Position numbers and translations under genes: made by a program. DNA of 64,000 nucleotides from Gilvirhabdus luticola (lineage in GTDB: Bacteria; Bacteroidota; Bacteroidia; Flavobacteriales; Flavobacteriaceae), in assembly GCF_032583975.1 (NCBI RefSeq), contig NZ_JAWHTF010000005.1, one strand, 5' to 3'. Positions 1 to 8,926 of this stretch are shown one piece after another (within the stretch, counting starts at the first letter, position 1; every line of letters begins with the position of its first letter). The notes below the pieces were generated by a model, which was not told the DNA's origin, did no database searches, and saw only the letters and a list, made by a program, of their open reading frames with translations.

Positions 1-297
1 CTTACCAAAAATAACTTAATGCATAAAAGTGGTTTGCGAAAAATTAAGATTGCAAAAGAAAACGGAAGTTGGACAGCTTTGGATGATGTTGAAAACGAAG
101 TAATACCCGAAAATCTCCAAAAAGCATTTGACGAATCTCCTCTTGCTTTTGAAAATTATAAAAATTTTGCGCCTTCATACAGAAAAGGTTATTTGTACTG
201 GCTCAATCACGCTAAACGTGATGCAACTAGGGAAAAGCGCGTAGTTGAAATTATTAATCTTTGCGAAGCAAATATTAAATCTAGAAGTAATTGGTAA
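1..297 (+). CDS. YdeI/OmpD-associated family protein, C-terminal part
   Basis: The reading frame is open back to base 1, so the true start lies outside the window and the ATG at 19 is probably internal. The visible end carries the basic, helical tail typical of YdeI/OmdA-like (bacteriocin-protection) proteins: an FxNFAPSYRKGYLYWL-type stretch followed by HAKRDATREKRV and an asparagine-rich end. The family role is poorly understood; a link to envelope stress is known only from a few relatives. Assignment rests on the motif SYRKGYLYWLNHAKRDATR recognised from memory. It is convergent with the FNR-like gene, with only 7 nt between the two stops. Confidence 0.7.
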   Translation, partial: LTKNNLMHKSGLRKIKIAKENGSWTALDDVENEVIPENLQKAFDESPLAFENYKNFAPSYRKGYLYWLNHAKRDATREKRVVEIINLCEANIKSRSNW

Positions 298-304
298 AAC
301 ATCT

Positions 305-982
305 TTATTCTACTCGCTTTAGAGCATTCAAATCTTCTATCTTAATTTGTTTTCCGGATGTAGATATTAATCCGTCTCTTTTAAACTGCGATAGAATTCG
401 AATTGCAGACTCGGTTGCGGTACCAACTAAATTAGCATAGTCTTCTCGAGATAAAGAAAGTTTTATATACCCATCTTCAGTAATTCCAATATGATTATTC
501 ATGTAAAGCAACGTTTCTGCTAACCTTTGCTTAACAGATTTTTGAGCCATGTCTACTATTACATTATCAGATTCCTTTAAATCCTGTGCCATTTCCTTTA
601 ATAGATCCATGGAAAAATTGGTGTTTTTTTGTAAATCTCCAATAATTTCGCTTTTAGGAATAAAGCAAACTTCCATATCTGACAAAGCTATAGCACTTAA
701 GTTTGCAGACTCTTCCCCAATCAAAGAACGTTGACCTAACAATTCTCCCTTAGCTACCAGTTTGACAATTTGATCCTTGCCATTAGCACTTAACTTTGAT
801 AATTTACATATCCCATCTTTGACACAAAAAACCCCATTAATAGTTTCACCTTCTTCAAAAATAGATTCTCCACGTTTAACTATTCTTGAGACTTTACAAT
901 TGGAAATTCTATGTATTTCTTGGTGTGTTAAAGATTTTAATGAATTAAATTGTCTAACGATGCATTGTTCACATTTACTCAT
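305..982 (-). CDS. Crp/Fnr family transcriptional regulator, FNR-like
   Basis: A 225-residue regulator with an N-terminal cyclic-nucleotide-binding-type sensor barrel and a C-terminal winged helix-turn-helix (SREDYANLVGTATESAIRIL, about residues 175-195). Cysteines at 4, 7 and 29, with further cysteines at 53, 59 and about 106, give an FNR-like CxxC...C N-terminus that could hold an oxygen-labile Fe-S cluster. E. coli FNR uses three N-terminal cysteines plus one internal one. It is divergent from the cbb3 oxidase assembly gene ccoI, with an FNR-type palindrome in between. It is therefore the best candidate for the factor that binds the repeated palindromes in this window. The cluster and the targets are inferred, not shown. 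Confidence 0.88.
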   Translation of the reverse strand: MSKCEQCIVRQFNSLKSLTHQEIHRISNCKVSRIVKRGESIFEEGETINGVFCVKDGICKLSKLSANGKDQIVKLVAKGELLGQRSLIGEESANLSAIALSDMEVCFIPKSEIIGDLQKNTNFSMDLLKEMAQDLKESDNVIVDMAQKSVKQRLAETLLYMNNHIGITEDGYIKLSLSREDYANLVGTATESAIRILSQFKRDGLISTSGKQIKIEDLNALKRVE

Positions 983-1017
983 AGCTACTTTTTGTATCTT
1001 GTAAAATTAAATAAAAC

Positions 1018-1031
1018 ATGACAAATATCAT
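1018..1031 (+). promoter_or_regulatory. FNR/Crp-type palindrome before ccoI
   Basis: ATGACAAATATCAT, a 14-bp inverted repeat matching ATGAY-N4-RTCAT. A -7-like box GACTTTTG lies at 1054-1061, 36 nt from palindrome start to box start. That puts the palindrome centre near -41.5 of the probable ccoI transcript, the usual class II activator position. The same palindrome and spacing recur at four other promoters in the window. Confidence 0.75.
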
Positions 1032-1086
1032 ATTTTTAAGGCACTTGTTTTGTGACTTTTGTTAAGGGTAAAAATGAGCAAATATT

Positions 1087-3456
1087 ATGGGCAAGGTTAC
1101 TTGTTTCCACTGTGGTGATAATTGTGTTTCTGCAATCATTGAATTCAATAATAAATCATTTTGTTGTAATGGTTGTAAGACCGTTTACGAGATGTTTTAT
1201 GAAAATGATTTAACATGTTATTACGACTTACAATCTTCTCCAGGAGCTGTTCCAAAAGAAATAGCAGGAAAATATGATTTTCTTTCTCAAGAAAACATTA
1301 TTGAAAAACTCACCGAATTTAATGATGGGAAAACTCAAATTACCACACTTTATATTCCACATATACATTGTAGTTCTTGTATTTGGATTTTAGAAAACCT
1401 CAACAAGCTAAATCAAAACATAATAACATCTCAAGTTAATTTTGGTAAGAAAAATGTTCGTGTTACTTATAATACCGAAAGCTATTCATTAAAAGAAGTT
1501 GTTTTACTTTTAAACTCTATAGGATACGAGCCTTACATTTCTTTAGATGATTTTAAAACAGGAAAACAATATATAAACAGATCTCTTATTTATAAACTAG
1601 GCATTGCCGGATTTGCTTTTGGTAATGTCATGTTCCTATCGTTTCCAGAATATTTTGAAGTTGGCGAATTTTGGCTAGAAAAATATAAACATTTGTTCCG
1701 TTGGCTTATGTTCGCTTTCTCATTACCAGTTGTATTTTATGCTAGTCAAGATTATTTTATTTCAGCGTATAAGGGCTTACGTTCAAAATTATTAAATATT
1801 GATGTCCCGATTGCTCTTGGCATTACTGTTCTATTTGTAAGAAGCACCATTGAAATTGTTTTCGATTTAGGATCAGGTTTCTTTGACAGTCTTACAGGAT
1901 TGGTCTTCTTTTTGCTAGTTGGAAAATTTTTTCAGCAAAAAACATATTCATTCCTTTCTTTTGAACGTGACTATAAATCTTATTTCCCAATAGCTGTTAC
2001 AAAAATTTCTCATGGACAAGAAAAACCAATTCAGGTGTATGATATTAAAAATGGTGATAGACTCCTTATCAGAAATGGAGAACTCATCCCCGTTGATAGC
2101 ATATTGATTAATGGAAAAGCGAGAATTGATTATAGTTTTGTTACAGGTGAGTCTGAAACAGTAAACAAAAAATCAGGAGATAAGCTTTTTGCTGGTGGTA
2201 AACAAACACATGGGGTGATTGAAATAGAAGCTATAAAATCGGTTGAACAAAGTTATCTTACACAATTATGGAGTAATGATGTATTCAATAAAAGTAAGGA
2301 AGATGGTTTTACCACATTAACAAATGCCATAAGTAAACACTTTACTATAGCAATCTTAAGTATTGCTGTCATTGCAACTTCGTATTGGATTTTTGTCGAT
2401 TCTTCCAAAGTCATGAATGTCTTTACAGCAGTACTCATAATAGCTTGTCCATGTGCAATCGCATTATCGGCACCGTTCACATATGGTAATTTGTTACGCA
2501 TATTTGGAAAACTCAAGTTTTACATAAAAAATGCCACTGTTATTGAACAATTGGCATCAATTAATACAATTATTTTTGATAAAACAGGAACAATAACATC
2601 CAACAAACAAAGTACCGCAATTTATGAAGGTGAAAAATTATCTCATTCTGAAGAAGTTTTACTGAAAAACACGCTTCGCGGCTCAAATCATCCTTTAAGT
2701 AGAACACTTTACAACATCCTTGAAGAAAATAACATTATTAGTCTCAACCATTTTGAAGAGCATGTCGGTAAAGGTATTGAGGCATCATATAATAGAAATT
2801 CTATTAAAGTTGGTTCGGCTAATTTTGTTGGAGTAACAGAAAATTCGGCACTAAACACTGCTGTTCATGTAAGCACTAACAACCAATACAAAGGAAAGTT
2901 TACTTTTTATAACAGATACAGGAAAGGTGTTTCAAAACTTTTCAACCAATTGAAAAAACATTTTGATCTTGTCATTCTTTCAGGCGATAATGAAGGAGAG
3001 TTAAAGAATTTGAGAAAACTTTTACCTACAAAAACTAAATTAATTTTCAACCAAAATCCAGATGATAAGTTAGAATATATAAAATATCATCAATCAGAAG
3101 GTGCTAAAATACTTATGGTTGGTGATGGTCTAAATGATGCTGGAGCGCTTGCACAAAGCAATGTTGGTATTGCTGTATCAGAAAATATTAATGTTTTTTC
3201 TCCAGCCTGTGATGCCATTTTAGATGCTTCCAAAATCAACAAATTATATAGCTATATCAAAGCTTCTAAGAGTGCTATAACAATTATTAAATGGAGTTTT
3301 ATTCTGTCTTTTATGTATAATGTAATTGGGCTTTATTTTGCAGTAACAGGGCAATTAGCACCTGTAGTTGCTGCAATACTTATGCCTTTAAGCTCTATAA
3401 GTATTGTAATTTTTACGACTGTTTCAACAAACTTATTAGGAAGGAAATTGAAATAA
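1087..3456 (+). CDS. ccoI: Heavy-metal P-type ATPase, CcoI/FixI-like copper exporter
   Basis: A 789-residue P1B-type ATPase that likely moves copper across the inner membrane to supply the cbb3 oxidase. In order: a cysteine-rich N-terminal metal-binding region (CFHCG near residue 6, CCNGC near 27), a heavy-metal-associated domain with CSSC at about residue 95, the actuator motif TGES near 353, the membrane CPC motif near 454-456, the phosphorylation motif DKTGT at 498 and the hinge GDGLND at 679. The extra N-terminal domain before the HMA domain is typical of the CcoI/FixI subgroup rather than CopA. ccoS follows 79 nt downstream with its own FNR-type site. Copper rather than another metal is inferred from CPC and context. 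Confidence 0.92.
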   Translation: MGKVTCFHCGDNCVSAIIEFNNKSFCCNGCKTVYEMFYENDLTCYYDLQSSPGAVPKEIAGKYDFLSQENIIEKLTEFNDGKTQITTLYIPHIHCSSCIWILENLNKLNQNIITSQVNFGKKNVRVTYNTESYSLKEVVLLLNSIGYEPYISLDDFKTGKQYINRSLIYKLGIAGFAFGNVMFLSFPEYFEVGEFWLEKYKHLFRWLMFAFSLPVVFYASQDYFISAYKGLRSKLLNIDVPIALGITVLFVRSTIEIVFDLGSGFFDSLTGLVFFLLVGKFFQQKTYSFLSFERDYKSYFPIAVTKISHGQEKPIQVYDIKNGDRLLIRNGELIPVDSILINGKARIDYSFVTGESETVNKKSGDKLFAGGKQTHGVIEIEAIKSVEQSYLTQLWSNDVFNKSKEDGFTTLTNAISKHFTIAILSIAVIATSYWIFVDSSKVMNVFTAVLIIACPCAIALSAPFTYGNLLRIFGKLKFYIKNATVIEQLASINTIIFDKTGTITSNKQSTAIYEGEKLSHSEEVLLKNTLRGSNHPLSRTLYNILEENNIISLNHFEEHVGKGIEASYNRNSIKVGSANFVGVTENSALNTAVHVSTNNQYKGKFTFYNRYRKGVSKLFNQLKKHFDLVILSGDNEGELKNLRKLLPTKTKLIFNQNPDDKLEYIKYHQSEGAKILMVGDGLNDAGALAQSNVGIAVSENINVFSPACDAILDASKINKLYSYIKASKSAITIIKWSFILSFMYNVIGLYFAVTGQLAPVVAAILMPLSSISIVIFTTVSTNLLGRKLK

Positions 3457-3471
3457 TTAAAGTTAACAAAC

Positions 3472-3485
3472 ATGACTTTTATCAT
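3472..3485 (+). promoter_or_regulatory. FNR/Crp-type palindrome and -7 box before ccoS
   Basis: ATGACTTTTATCAT, followed by TATTTTTAAG, which also follows the ccoI site. The box TACTTTTG at 3508-3515 fits the Bacteroidetes -7 consensus TAnnTTTG exactly and starts 36 nt after the palindrome start. This indicates a separate activated promoter for ccoS-ccoNO-ccoP inside the larger cluster. Confidence 0.78.
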
Positions 3486-3535
3486 ATTTTTAAGTAACTT
3501 TTAACGGTACTTTTGATCGATAACTTCAAATAGGT

Positions 3536-3724
3536 ATGAGTGTTATATATATTTTATTGGGTATTAGCATTATAGTGGCTATAGTGTTTTTTATTGCATT
3601 CATTTATGCTGTAAGAAATGGGCAATATGACGATAATTACACACCTTCAGTACGTATGCTATTTGAAGATGAACTTCTTAAAGAACAAACCAAACCATCT
3701 ATTAAATCAAAAAAGACTAATTAA
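3536..3724 (+). CDS. ccoS: cbb3 oxidase maturation protein CcoS
   Basis: A 62-residue protein with one N-terminal membrane segment (IYILLGISIIVAIVFFIAFI) followed by an acidic cytoplasmic tail with the family pattern of an aromatic NGQYDD stretch. CcoS proteins of other bacteria are 50-70 residues and are needed to insert heme b and CuB into CcoN. It sits 5 nt before ccoNO and after ccoI, the standard order in Bacteroidetes. Its small size makes homology by eye weaker than for its neighbours, but context is decisive. Confidence 0.88.
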   Translation: MSVIYILLGISIIVAIVFFIAFIYAVRNGQYDDNYTPSVRMLFEDELLKEQTKPSIKSKKTN

Positions 3725-3729
3725 TTATT

Positions 3730-5916
3730 ATGGAAGTACAACAGTTTTACTACGATAATAAAATCGTTAAAAAATTCATCTACGCCACTATTGTTTTTGG
3801 TGTTGTAGGAATGGTAGTAGGTTTACTACTGGCTTTTATGTTTATATTCCCAAATTTAACTGATGACATTTCGTGGTTAAGTTTTGGTCGCTTAAGACCT
3901 TTACACACCAATGCCGTTATTTTTGCTTTTGTAGGCAATGCCATGTTTGCCGGAATTTACTATTCGCTACAGCGATTATTAAAAACAAGAATGGCAAGTG
4001 ATCTATTAAGTAATATCAACTTTTGGGGCTGGCAATTAATTATAGTCGCGGCTGCAATTTCATTACCACTTGGTTATACAACATCAAAAGAATATGCAGA
4101 ACTAGAATGGCCAATTGATATTGCCATTGCCTTGGTTTGGGTAGTATTTGGTGTTAATATGATATGGACCATTTTGAAAAGAAGACAACGTCATTTGTAT
4201 GTTGCTGTTTGGTTTTATATTGCAACATTTGTAACGGTAGCTGTACTTCATATTTTCAATAGTTTAGAGCTTCCTGTCAGTGCTTTAAAAAGTTACTCTG
4301 TTTATGCTGGGGTTCAAGATGCATTGGTACAATGGTGGTATGGACACAATGCAGTAGCATTCTTCTTAACTACTCCGTTTTTAGGTTTGATGTATTATTT
4401 TGTGCCAAAAGCAGCTAATAGACCCGTTTATTCATATAGATTATCTATTGTTCACTTTTGGTCTTTAATATTCATTTATATATGGGCAGGACCTCATCAT
4501 TTATTGTATACAGCTTTACCAGAATGGGCACAAAATTTAGGTGTTGCCTTTTCTGTTATGCTTATTATGCCTTCTTGGGGTGGAATGATAAATGGTTTAT
4601 TAACACTTCGCGGAGCTTGGGATAAAGTAAGGACAGATCCTGTTTTAAAGTTTATGGTGGTTGCCATTACAGGTTATGGTATGGCCACTTTTGAAGGACC
4701 AATGTTATCACTCAAAAATGTAAATGCTATAGGTCACTTTACAGATTGGATTATTGCACATGTACATGTTGGAGCATTAGCTTGGAACGGCTTTATGGCT
4801 TTTGGTATAATATACTATTTAGTGCCAAGACTCTTTAAAACAAAATTATTTTCTAATGGTCTGGCTAACTTGCATTTCTGGATTGGAACATTAGGTATAA
4901 TCATGTACGCTCTGCCAATGTATGTTGCAGGATTTACTCAAGCTAGTATGTGGAAACAATTTAATCCAGACGGAACATTAGTTTATGGTAACTTTTTAGA
5001 AACAGTTACTGAAATCATGCCTATGTATTGGATGCGTGCTATTGGAGGAACACTATATGTTGTGGGTATGCTAATTTTAGTTTATAATATTATATTAACT
5101 GTAAGAAGTGGCAGTAAAGTTACCGATGAATTGGCTGAAGCTTCAGCACTACAACATGTATCAAAAAGACGTACTTCAGGAGAAGGTTGGCATACCTGGT
5201 TAGAACGTAAACCAATCAAGCTAACATTATATGCAACAGTCGCTATATTAATTGGTGGTATTGTTCAAATAGTACCAACTATTATGGTAAAATCCAATAT
5301 TCCAACAATTTCAAGTGTACAACCATATACTCCATTGGAATTAGAAGGAAGAGATATTTATATTAGAGAAGGTTGTGTTGGTTGCCATTCGCAAATGATT
5401 CGCCCTTTTAGAAGTGAAGTTGAACGCTATGGTGATTATTCCAAAGCTGGAGAGTTTGTTTACGATCATCCATTCCTTTGGGGAAGTAAACGTACTGGTC
5501 CAGATTTACATCGTATTGGTGGAAAATATTCGGATAATTGGCACTTAAATCATATGTATGATCCACAAAGTACTTCGTCCGGTTCTATTATGCCAGCATA
5601 TCAATGGTTAATTAGAAATGAACTGGATAAGTCGCAAACCGAGACAAAAATGAAAACTATGGTAAAATTGGGTGTTCCTTATAGCGAAGAAGATATTGCC
5701 AACGCTCAAGCCCACATGTTGGAACAAGGAACTCAAATTGAGAAAAACTTGTATACAGATCCAGATTTTGCTGAAGGATACGAAGCCGATAAGCAAGAAG
5801 GAGGATCAGAATTTATTGAAATGAGAAATCGTGAAATAGTAGCGCTCATTGCATATTTACAAAGATTAGGAACAGATATAAAAGTTGACAATTTAGAGAC
5901 AACCGCTCAAAACTAG
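3730..5916 (+). CDS. ccoN: cbb3-type cytochrome c oxidase, fused CcoN-CcoO subunits
   Basis: A 728-residue fusion. Residues 1 to about 470 are the CcoN heme-copper core with many membrane segments and histidine ligands (HTNAVIFAF, WWYGHNAV, GPHHLLYT, HVHVGALAWNG). From about residue 495 follows a membrane anchor and the CcoO domain with one c-type heme site, CVGCH at 549-553, and a late methionine in the SGSIMPAYQW region. CcoN reduces oxygen with high affinity and CcoO passes electrons to it. In most Proteobacteria these are two genes; the fusion is typical of Bacteroidetes. The next gene starts 4 nt after the stop. It is expected to be transcribed from the FNR-type promoter before ccoS. Confidence 0.95.
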   Translation: MEVQQFYYDNKIVKKFIYATIVFGVVGMVVGLLLAFMFIFPNLTDDISWLSFGRLRPLHTNAVIFAFVGNAMFAGIYYSLQRLLKTRMASDLLSNINFWGWQLIIVAAAISLPLGYTTSKEYAELEWPIDIAIALVWVVFGVNMIWTILKRRQRHLYVAVWFYIATFVTVAVLHIFNSLELPVSALKSYSVYAGVQDALVQWWYGHNAVAFFLTTPFLGLMYYFVPKAANRPVYSYRLSIVHFWSLIFIYIWAGPHHLLYTALPEWAQNLGVAFSVMLIMPSWGGMINGLLTLRGAWDKVRTDPVLKFMVVAITGYGMATFEGPMLSLKNVNAIGHFTDWIIAHVHVGALAWNGFMAFGIIYYLVPRLFKTKLFSNGLANLHFWIGTLGIIMYALPMYVAGFTQASMWKQFNPDGTLVYGNFLETVTEIMPMYWMRAIGGTLYVVGMLILVYNIILTVRSGSKVTDELAEASALQHVSKRRTSGEGWHTWLERKPIKLTLYATVAILIGGIVQIVPTIMVKSNIPTISSVQPYTPLELEGRDIYIREGCVGCHSQMIRPFRSEVERYGDYSKAGEFVYDHPFLWGSKRTGPDLHRIGGKYSDNWHLNHMYDPQSTSSGSIMPAYQWLIRNELDKSQTETKMKTMVKLGVPYSEEDIANAQAHMLEQGTQIEKNLYTDPDFAEGYEADKQEGGSEFIEMRNREIVALIAYLQRLGTDIKVDNLETTAQN

Positions 5917-5920
5917 AATT

Positions 5921-6106
5921 ATGCTAAAATTTGTAAAAAATCATATGGAGAGTATTTCAGGCATTGAAATATACCCCATTATATCTTTACTTATCTTTTT
6001 TATCTTTTTCGTTATCCTATTTTGGTGGGTAGTCACAGCTAAAAAAGATTATATCAAAACTGTAAGTAATATACCTTTAGATAACCAAAACCAAACAGAA
6101 TTATGA
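5921..6106 (+). CDS. CcoQ-like small cbb3 oxidase subunit
   Basis: A 61-residue protein with one membrane helix (IISLLIFFIFFVILFWWVV) and a short polar tail. Position between ccoNO and ccoP, 4 nt after the former and overlapping the latter by 4 nt (ATGA), matches CcoQ/FixQ, a small subunit that stabilises the complex. The sequence itself is too short to prove homology, so the call rests mainly on context and topology. Confidence 0.8.
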   Translation: MLKFVKNHMESISGIEIYPIISLLIFFIFFVILFWWVVTAKKDYIKTVSNIPLDNQNQTEL

Positions 6107-6990
6107 GACATTTTATTCCATCTTGGGTAAGAGTCCCAATTATATTTTTTATCATCTTCGGAATTGTAGAATACTTTATTGATTCTGGAGAAAAACCAGC
6201 ATTTATTGAGCAACCGATCATCATGTTATTTTTGCTACTAGTCCTGTTGATTTTAATTGCTATGGAAGCCATTGTCAGTACTATAGACAATATTGTTTCC
6301 AAAAGCCTAGATGAAGAGGCCAAAGCAAGGTATATGGCTAACGTCAATGCTCAACCAAAACTATTTATTTGGACAAAAAACATGTATAAAAAATTGTTAG
6401 GATCTAGACCCATACAAGAAGAGCATGAAATTATTCTGGATCATAACTATGACGGCATTCGAGAACTAGATAATAGTTTACCACCATGGTGGCTTTATAG
6501 TTTTTATGCTTCCATTATTTTTGGTGCAATTTATTTATTAAGATATCATGTCTTTGATGGCCAAAATCAGTATCAAGAATTAGAGACTGAATACGCCGAA
6601 GCCAAGCTTGCCATTGAAGAATACAAGAAGACTGCAAAAGATTTGGTCGATATCAATACCGTAACCGTTTTAACTGATCTAGCGGATTTAAAAGCTGGTC
6701 AAGCCATTTATGAAACCAATTGCGTGGCATGTCATAAAGATGATGGTGGTGGTGGTATTGGTCCTAACTTGGCAGATAACTATTGGATACTTGGCGGTGG
6801 AATTAAGAACGTGTTTCAAACCATTAATGAAGGCGGACGTGATGGTAAAGGCATGATTGCTTGGAAACAAAGCTTAAAACCTATAGAAATTGCGCAAGTA
6901 GCAAGTTATATTTTACAATTTCAAGGTACAACTCCAGCAGAACCAAAGAATCCTGAAGGAGATATTTGGATAGATGACAATACGGATTAA
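6103..6990 (+). CDS. ccoP: cbb3 oxidase subunit CcoP, single-heme form
   Basis: A 295-residue subunit with two N-terminal hydrophobic segments (about residues 10-25 and 40-58), a third near residues 130-148 after the PPWWLYSFY motif, a coiled, charged linker and one cytochrome c domain with CVACH near residue 207 and a late methionine in GMIAWKQ. CcoP hands electrons from periplasmic cytochromes to CcoO. Proteobacterial CcoP has two heme c sites; only one CxxCH is present here. The N-terminal DUF4405/FixP-like region before the PPWW motif is longer than in E. coli-type relatives. Start ATG overlaps the previous stop. Confidence 0.93.
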   Translation: MRHFIPSWVRVPIIFFIIFGIVEYFIDSGEKPAFIEQPIIMLFLLLVLLILIAMEAIVSTIDNIVSKSLDEEAKARYMANVNAQPKLFIWTKNMYKKLLGSRPIQEEHEIILDHNYDGIRELDNSLPPWWLYSFYASIIFGAIYLLRYHVFDGQNQYQELETEYAEAKLAIEEYKKTAKDLVDINTVTVLTDLADLKAGQAIYETNCVACHKDDGGGGIGPNLADNYWILGGGIKNVFQTINEGGRDGKGMIAWKQSLKPIEIAQVASYILQFQGTTPAEPKNPEGDIWIDDNTD

Positions 6991-7040
6991 ATTATTTTAA
7001 AAAAAATAATACAAAGACTATTCATTAGACAAGAACATTT

Positions 7041-8465
7041 GTGGAGACTACAGAAAATGGATCATTTAGAGATTCGATTGCTACCATAAACGATGAAGGT
7101 AAAAGAGCTTGGATTTATCCAAAAAAACCCAGTGGCAAGTACTATGAAAATCGTAAAATAGTTAGCTATTTTCTGTTAGCCATTTTGTTTGCTGCACCTT
7201 TCATCAAAATTAACGGCAATCAATTCCTGATGTTCAATGTATTAGAACGTCGTTTCAATATTTTTGGATTTCCTTTTTGGCCTCAAGATTTTCATTTGTT
7301 TGTGATTTCTATGCTCATTGGAGTAGTATTTATTACACTATTCACAGTTGGTTTTGGACGCATTTTTTGTGGATGGATCTGTCCTCAAACCATTTTTATG
7401 GAAATGGTTTTCAGACGCATAGAATATTGGATTGATGGAGATAGAAACAAACAGCGAAAGCTAGACAGGCAAAAATGGAATGCTGAAAAAATTAGAAAAC
7501 GTCTTTTAAAATGGTTAGCTTTTCTGGTTATTTCATTTTTAATTGCTAATGTCTTTTTGGCTTATTTAATAGGTAGTGATAAACTCATTAGATACATTAC
7601 AGAAGGACCTTCAGAACATTTTAGCACACTATTTCCGCTTATTATTTTTACTGCAGTTTTCTATTTTGTGTTTGCATGGTTTAGAGAACAGGTATGTATT
7701 ATTGCCTGCCCTTATGGTCGCTTACAAGGTGTTCTTTTAGATAATAAATCCATTGTTGTTGCTTATGACCATAAACGCGGCGAAGGAAAAAATGGACGGA
7801 AAAAATTTAGAAAAAATGAAGATCGAGCGGCTCTAGGTCATGGCGACTGTATTGATTGTTTACAGTGTGTACATGTGTGCCCAACAGGAATCGATATTAG
7901 AAACGGAACGCAACTAGAATGTGTAAACTGTACAGCTTGCATAGATGAGTGTGACCATATTATGAAAAGCATTAATCTCCCTAAAGGTCTTATTCGCTAT
8001 GCCAGCGAGGATGAAATAGAGAAAAAAGAAAAGTTTAAATTAACGGCTCGTATGAAAGGCTATATTGCCGTTTTGATAATATTAACAGGTGTTCTTACAG
8101 GAATGTTACTTTTACGAAATGATATAGAAGCAAGAGTATTACGCTTGCCAGGACAATTATACGAGCATAAAGAAAATAATATTATCAGTAATGTTTTTAC
8201 TTATAAATTAATTAATAAAACTGTACATGAAATAGATAGTGTAAGTTTTAAGCTTCGTAAATATGATGGCGAAATAAAAGTAGTTTCAAACGCAGATTAT
8301 ATTACCATAGCAGAAGAAAGCCTTGCTGAAGGTACTTTGTTTATTGAAATTGATAAAAAACAGCTTACTGGAGATAAAAACAAATTAATGATTGAAGTTT
8401 ATAGTGGAGACCAATTAATTGAAACCACGACCGTTAACTTTTTAGGACCAAGAAGTTATAACTAA
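7041..8465 (+). CDS. ccoG: Cytochrome c oxidase accessory protein CcoG
   Basis: A 474-residue membrane iron-sulfur protein. It has about five membrane segments, a polyferredoxin-like part with CGWICPQ near residue 112 and CIIACPYG near 222, and two [4Fe-4S] motifs CIDCLQCVHVCP and CVNCTACIDECD near residues 270-310. A C-terminal IG-like periplasmic domain follows the last helix. CcoG/RdxA is thought to reduce copper for delivery to the cbb3 oxidase. The frame begins with GTG at 7041; no in-frame ATG lies close upstream, and the SFRDSIATI start region agrees with relatives. Lies 50 nt after ccoP. Confidence 0.93.
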   Translation: METTENGSFRDSIATINDEGKRAWIYPKKPSGKYYENRKIVSYFLLAILFAAPFIKINGNQFLMFNVLERRFNIFGFPFWPQDFHLFVISMLIGVVFITLFTVGFGRIFCGWICPQTIFMEMVFRRIEYWIDGDRNKQRKLDRQKWNAEKIRKRLLKWLAFLVISFLIANVFLAYLIGSDKLIRYITEGPSEHFSTLFPLIIFTAVFYFVFAWFREQVCIIACPYGRLQGVLLDNKSIVVAYDHKRGEGKNGRKKFRKNEDRAALGHGDCIDCLQCVHVCPTGIDIRNGTQLECVNCTACIDECDHIMKSINLPKGLIRYASEDEIEKKEKFKLTARMKGYIAVLIILTGVLTGMLLLRNDIEARVLRLPGQLYEHKENNIISNVFTYKLINKTVHEIDSVSFKLRKYDGEIKVVSNADYITIAEESLAEGTLFIEIDKKQLTGDKNKLMIEVYSGDQLIETTTVNFLGPRSYN

Positions 8466-8479
8466 AAAAATAAAACACC

Positions 8480-8926
8480 ATGAAATTTAATTGGGGAACA
8501 GGAGTAATTATTGCATTCATAGGCTTTATAAGCTTTATCATGTACTTTGTTATAAGCATGAATACCAACAAAAAATATGATCATGATTTAGTAACAGATG
8601 ATTATTACAAACAAGAATTAGAATTTCAAAATGATATTGATAAACAAAAAAACGGAAATAATTTAACCGAAAATATTACCTGGCAAAAAACCAACGAAGG
8701 TATATTATTGCATTTTCCAAAAACACTTAAAGCACAAGATATAACTGGAAAAGTGTTCCTATATAGACCATCTAATAAGCAATTAGACTTTGATATACCC
8801 TTGTCATTGTCTAACCAATATTTGCTCATACCTGACAATCGTTTATTAGATGGTCGTTGGAACATAAAAGTGGATTGGCAGTATAACGGAAAATCATATC
8901 TATACAAAAAGGAAATCGTGTATTAA
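8480..8926 (+). CDS. ccoH: FixH family protein
   Basis: A 148-residue protein with one N-terminal membrane helix (VIIAFIGFISFIMYFVISM) and a periplasmic domain containing the family stretch DHDLVTDDYYKQELEFQ. FixH/CcoH is an assembly or stability factor for cbb3 oxidase, found next to CcoG and CcoI. It is 14 nt after ccoG and its stop TAA shares its last base with the ATG of the next gene, indicating translational coupling. Confidence 0.88.
   Translation: MKFNWGTGVIIAFIGFISFIMYFVISMNTNKKYDHDLVTDDYYKQELEFQNDIDKQKNGNNLTENITWQKTNEGILLHFPKTLKAQDITGKVFLYRPSNKQLDFDIPLSLSNQYLLIPDNRLLDGRWNIKVDWQYNGKSYLYKKEIVY

Noticed and set aside
2253..2516. Minus-strand open frame inside the copper ATPase
   Set aside because: It overlaps the CPC region of a clear P-type ATPase in full and has no match or promoter.
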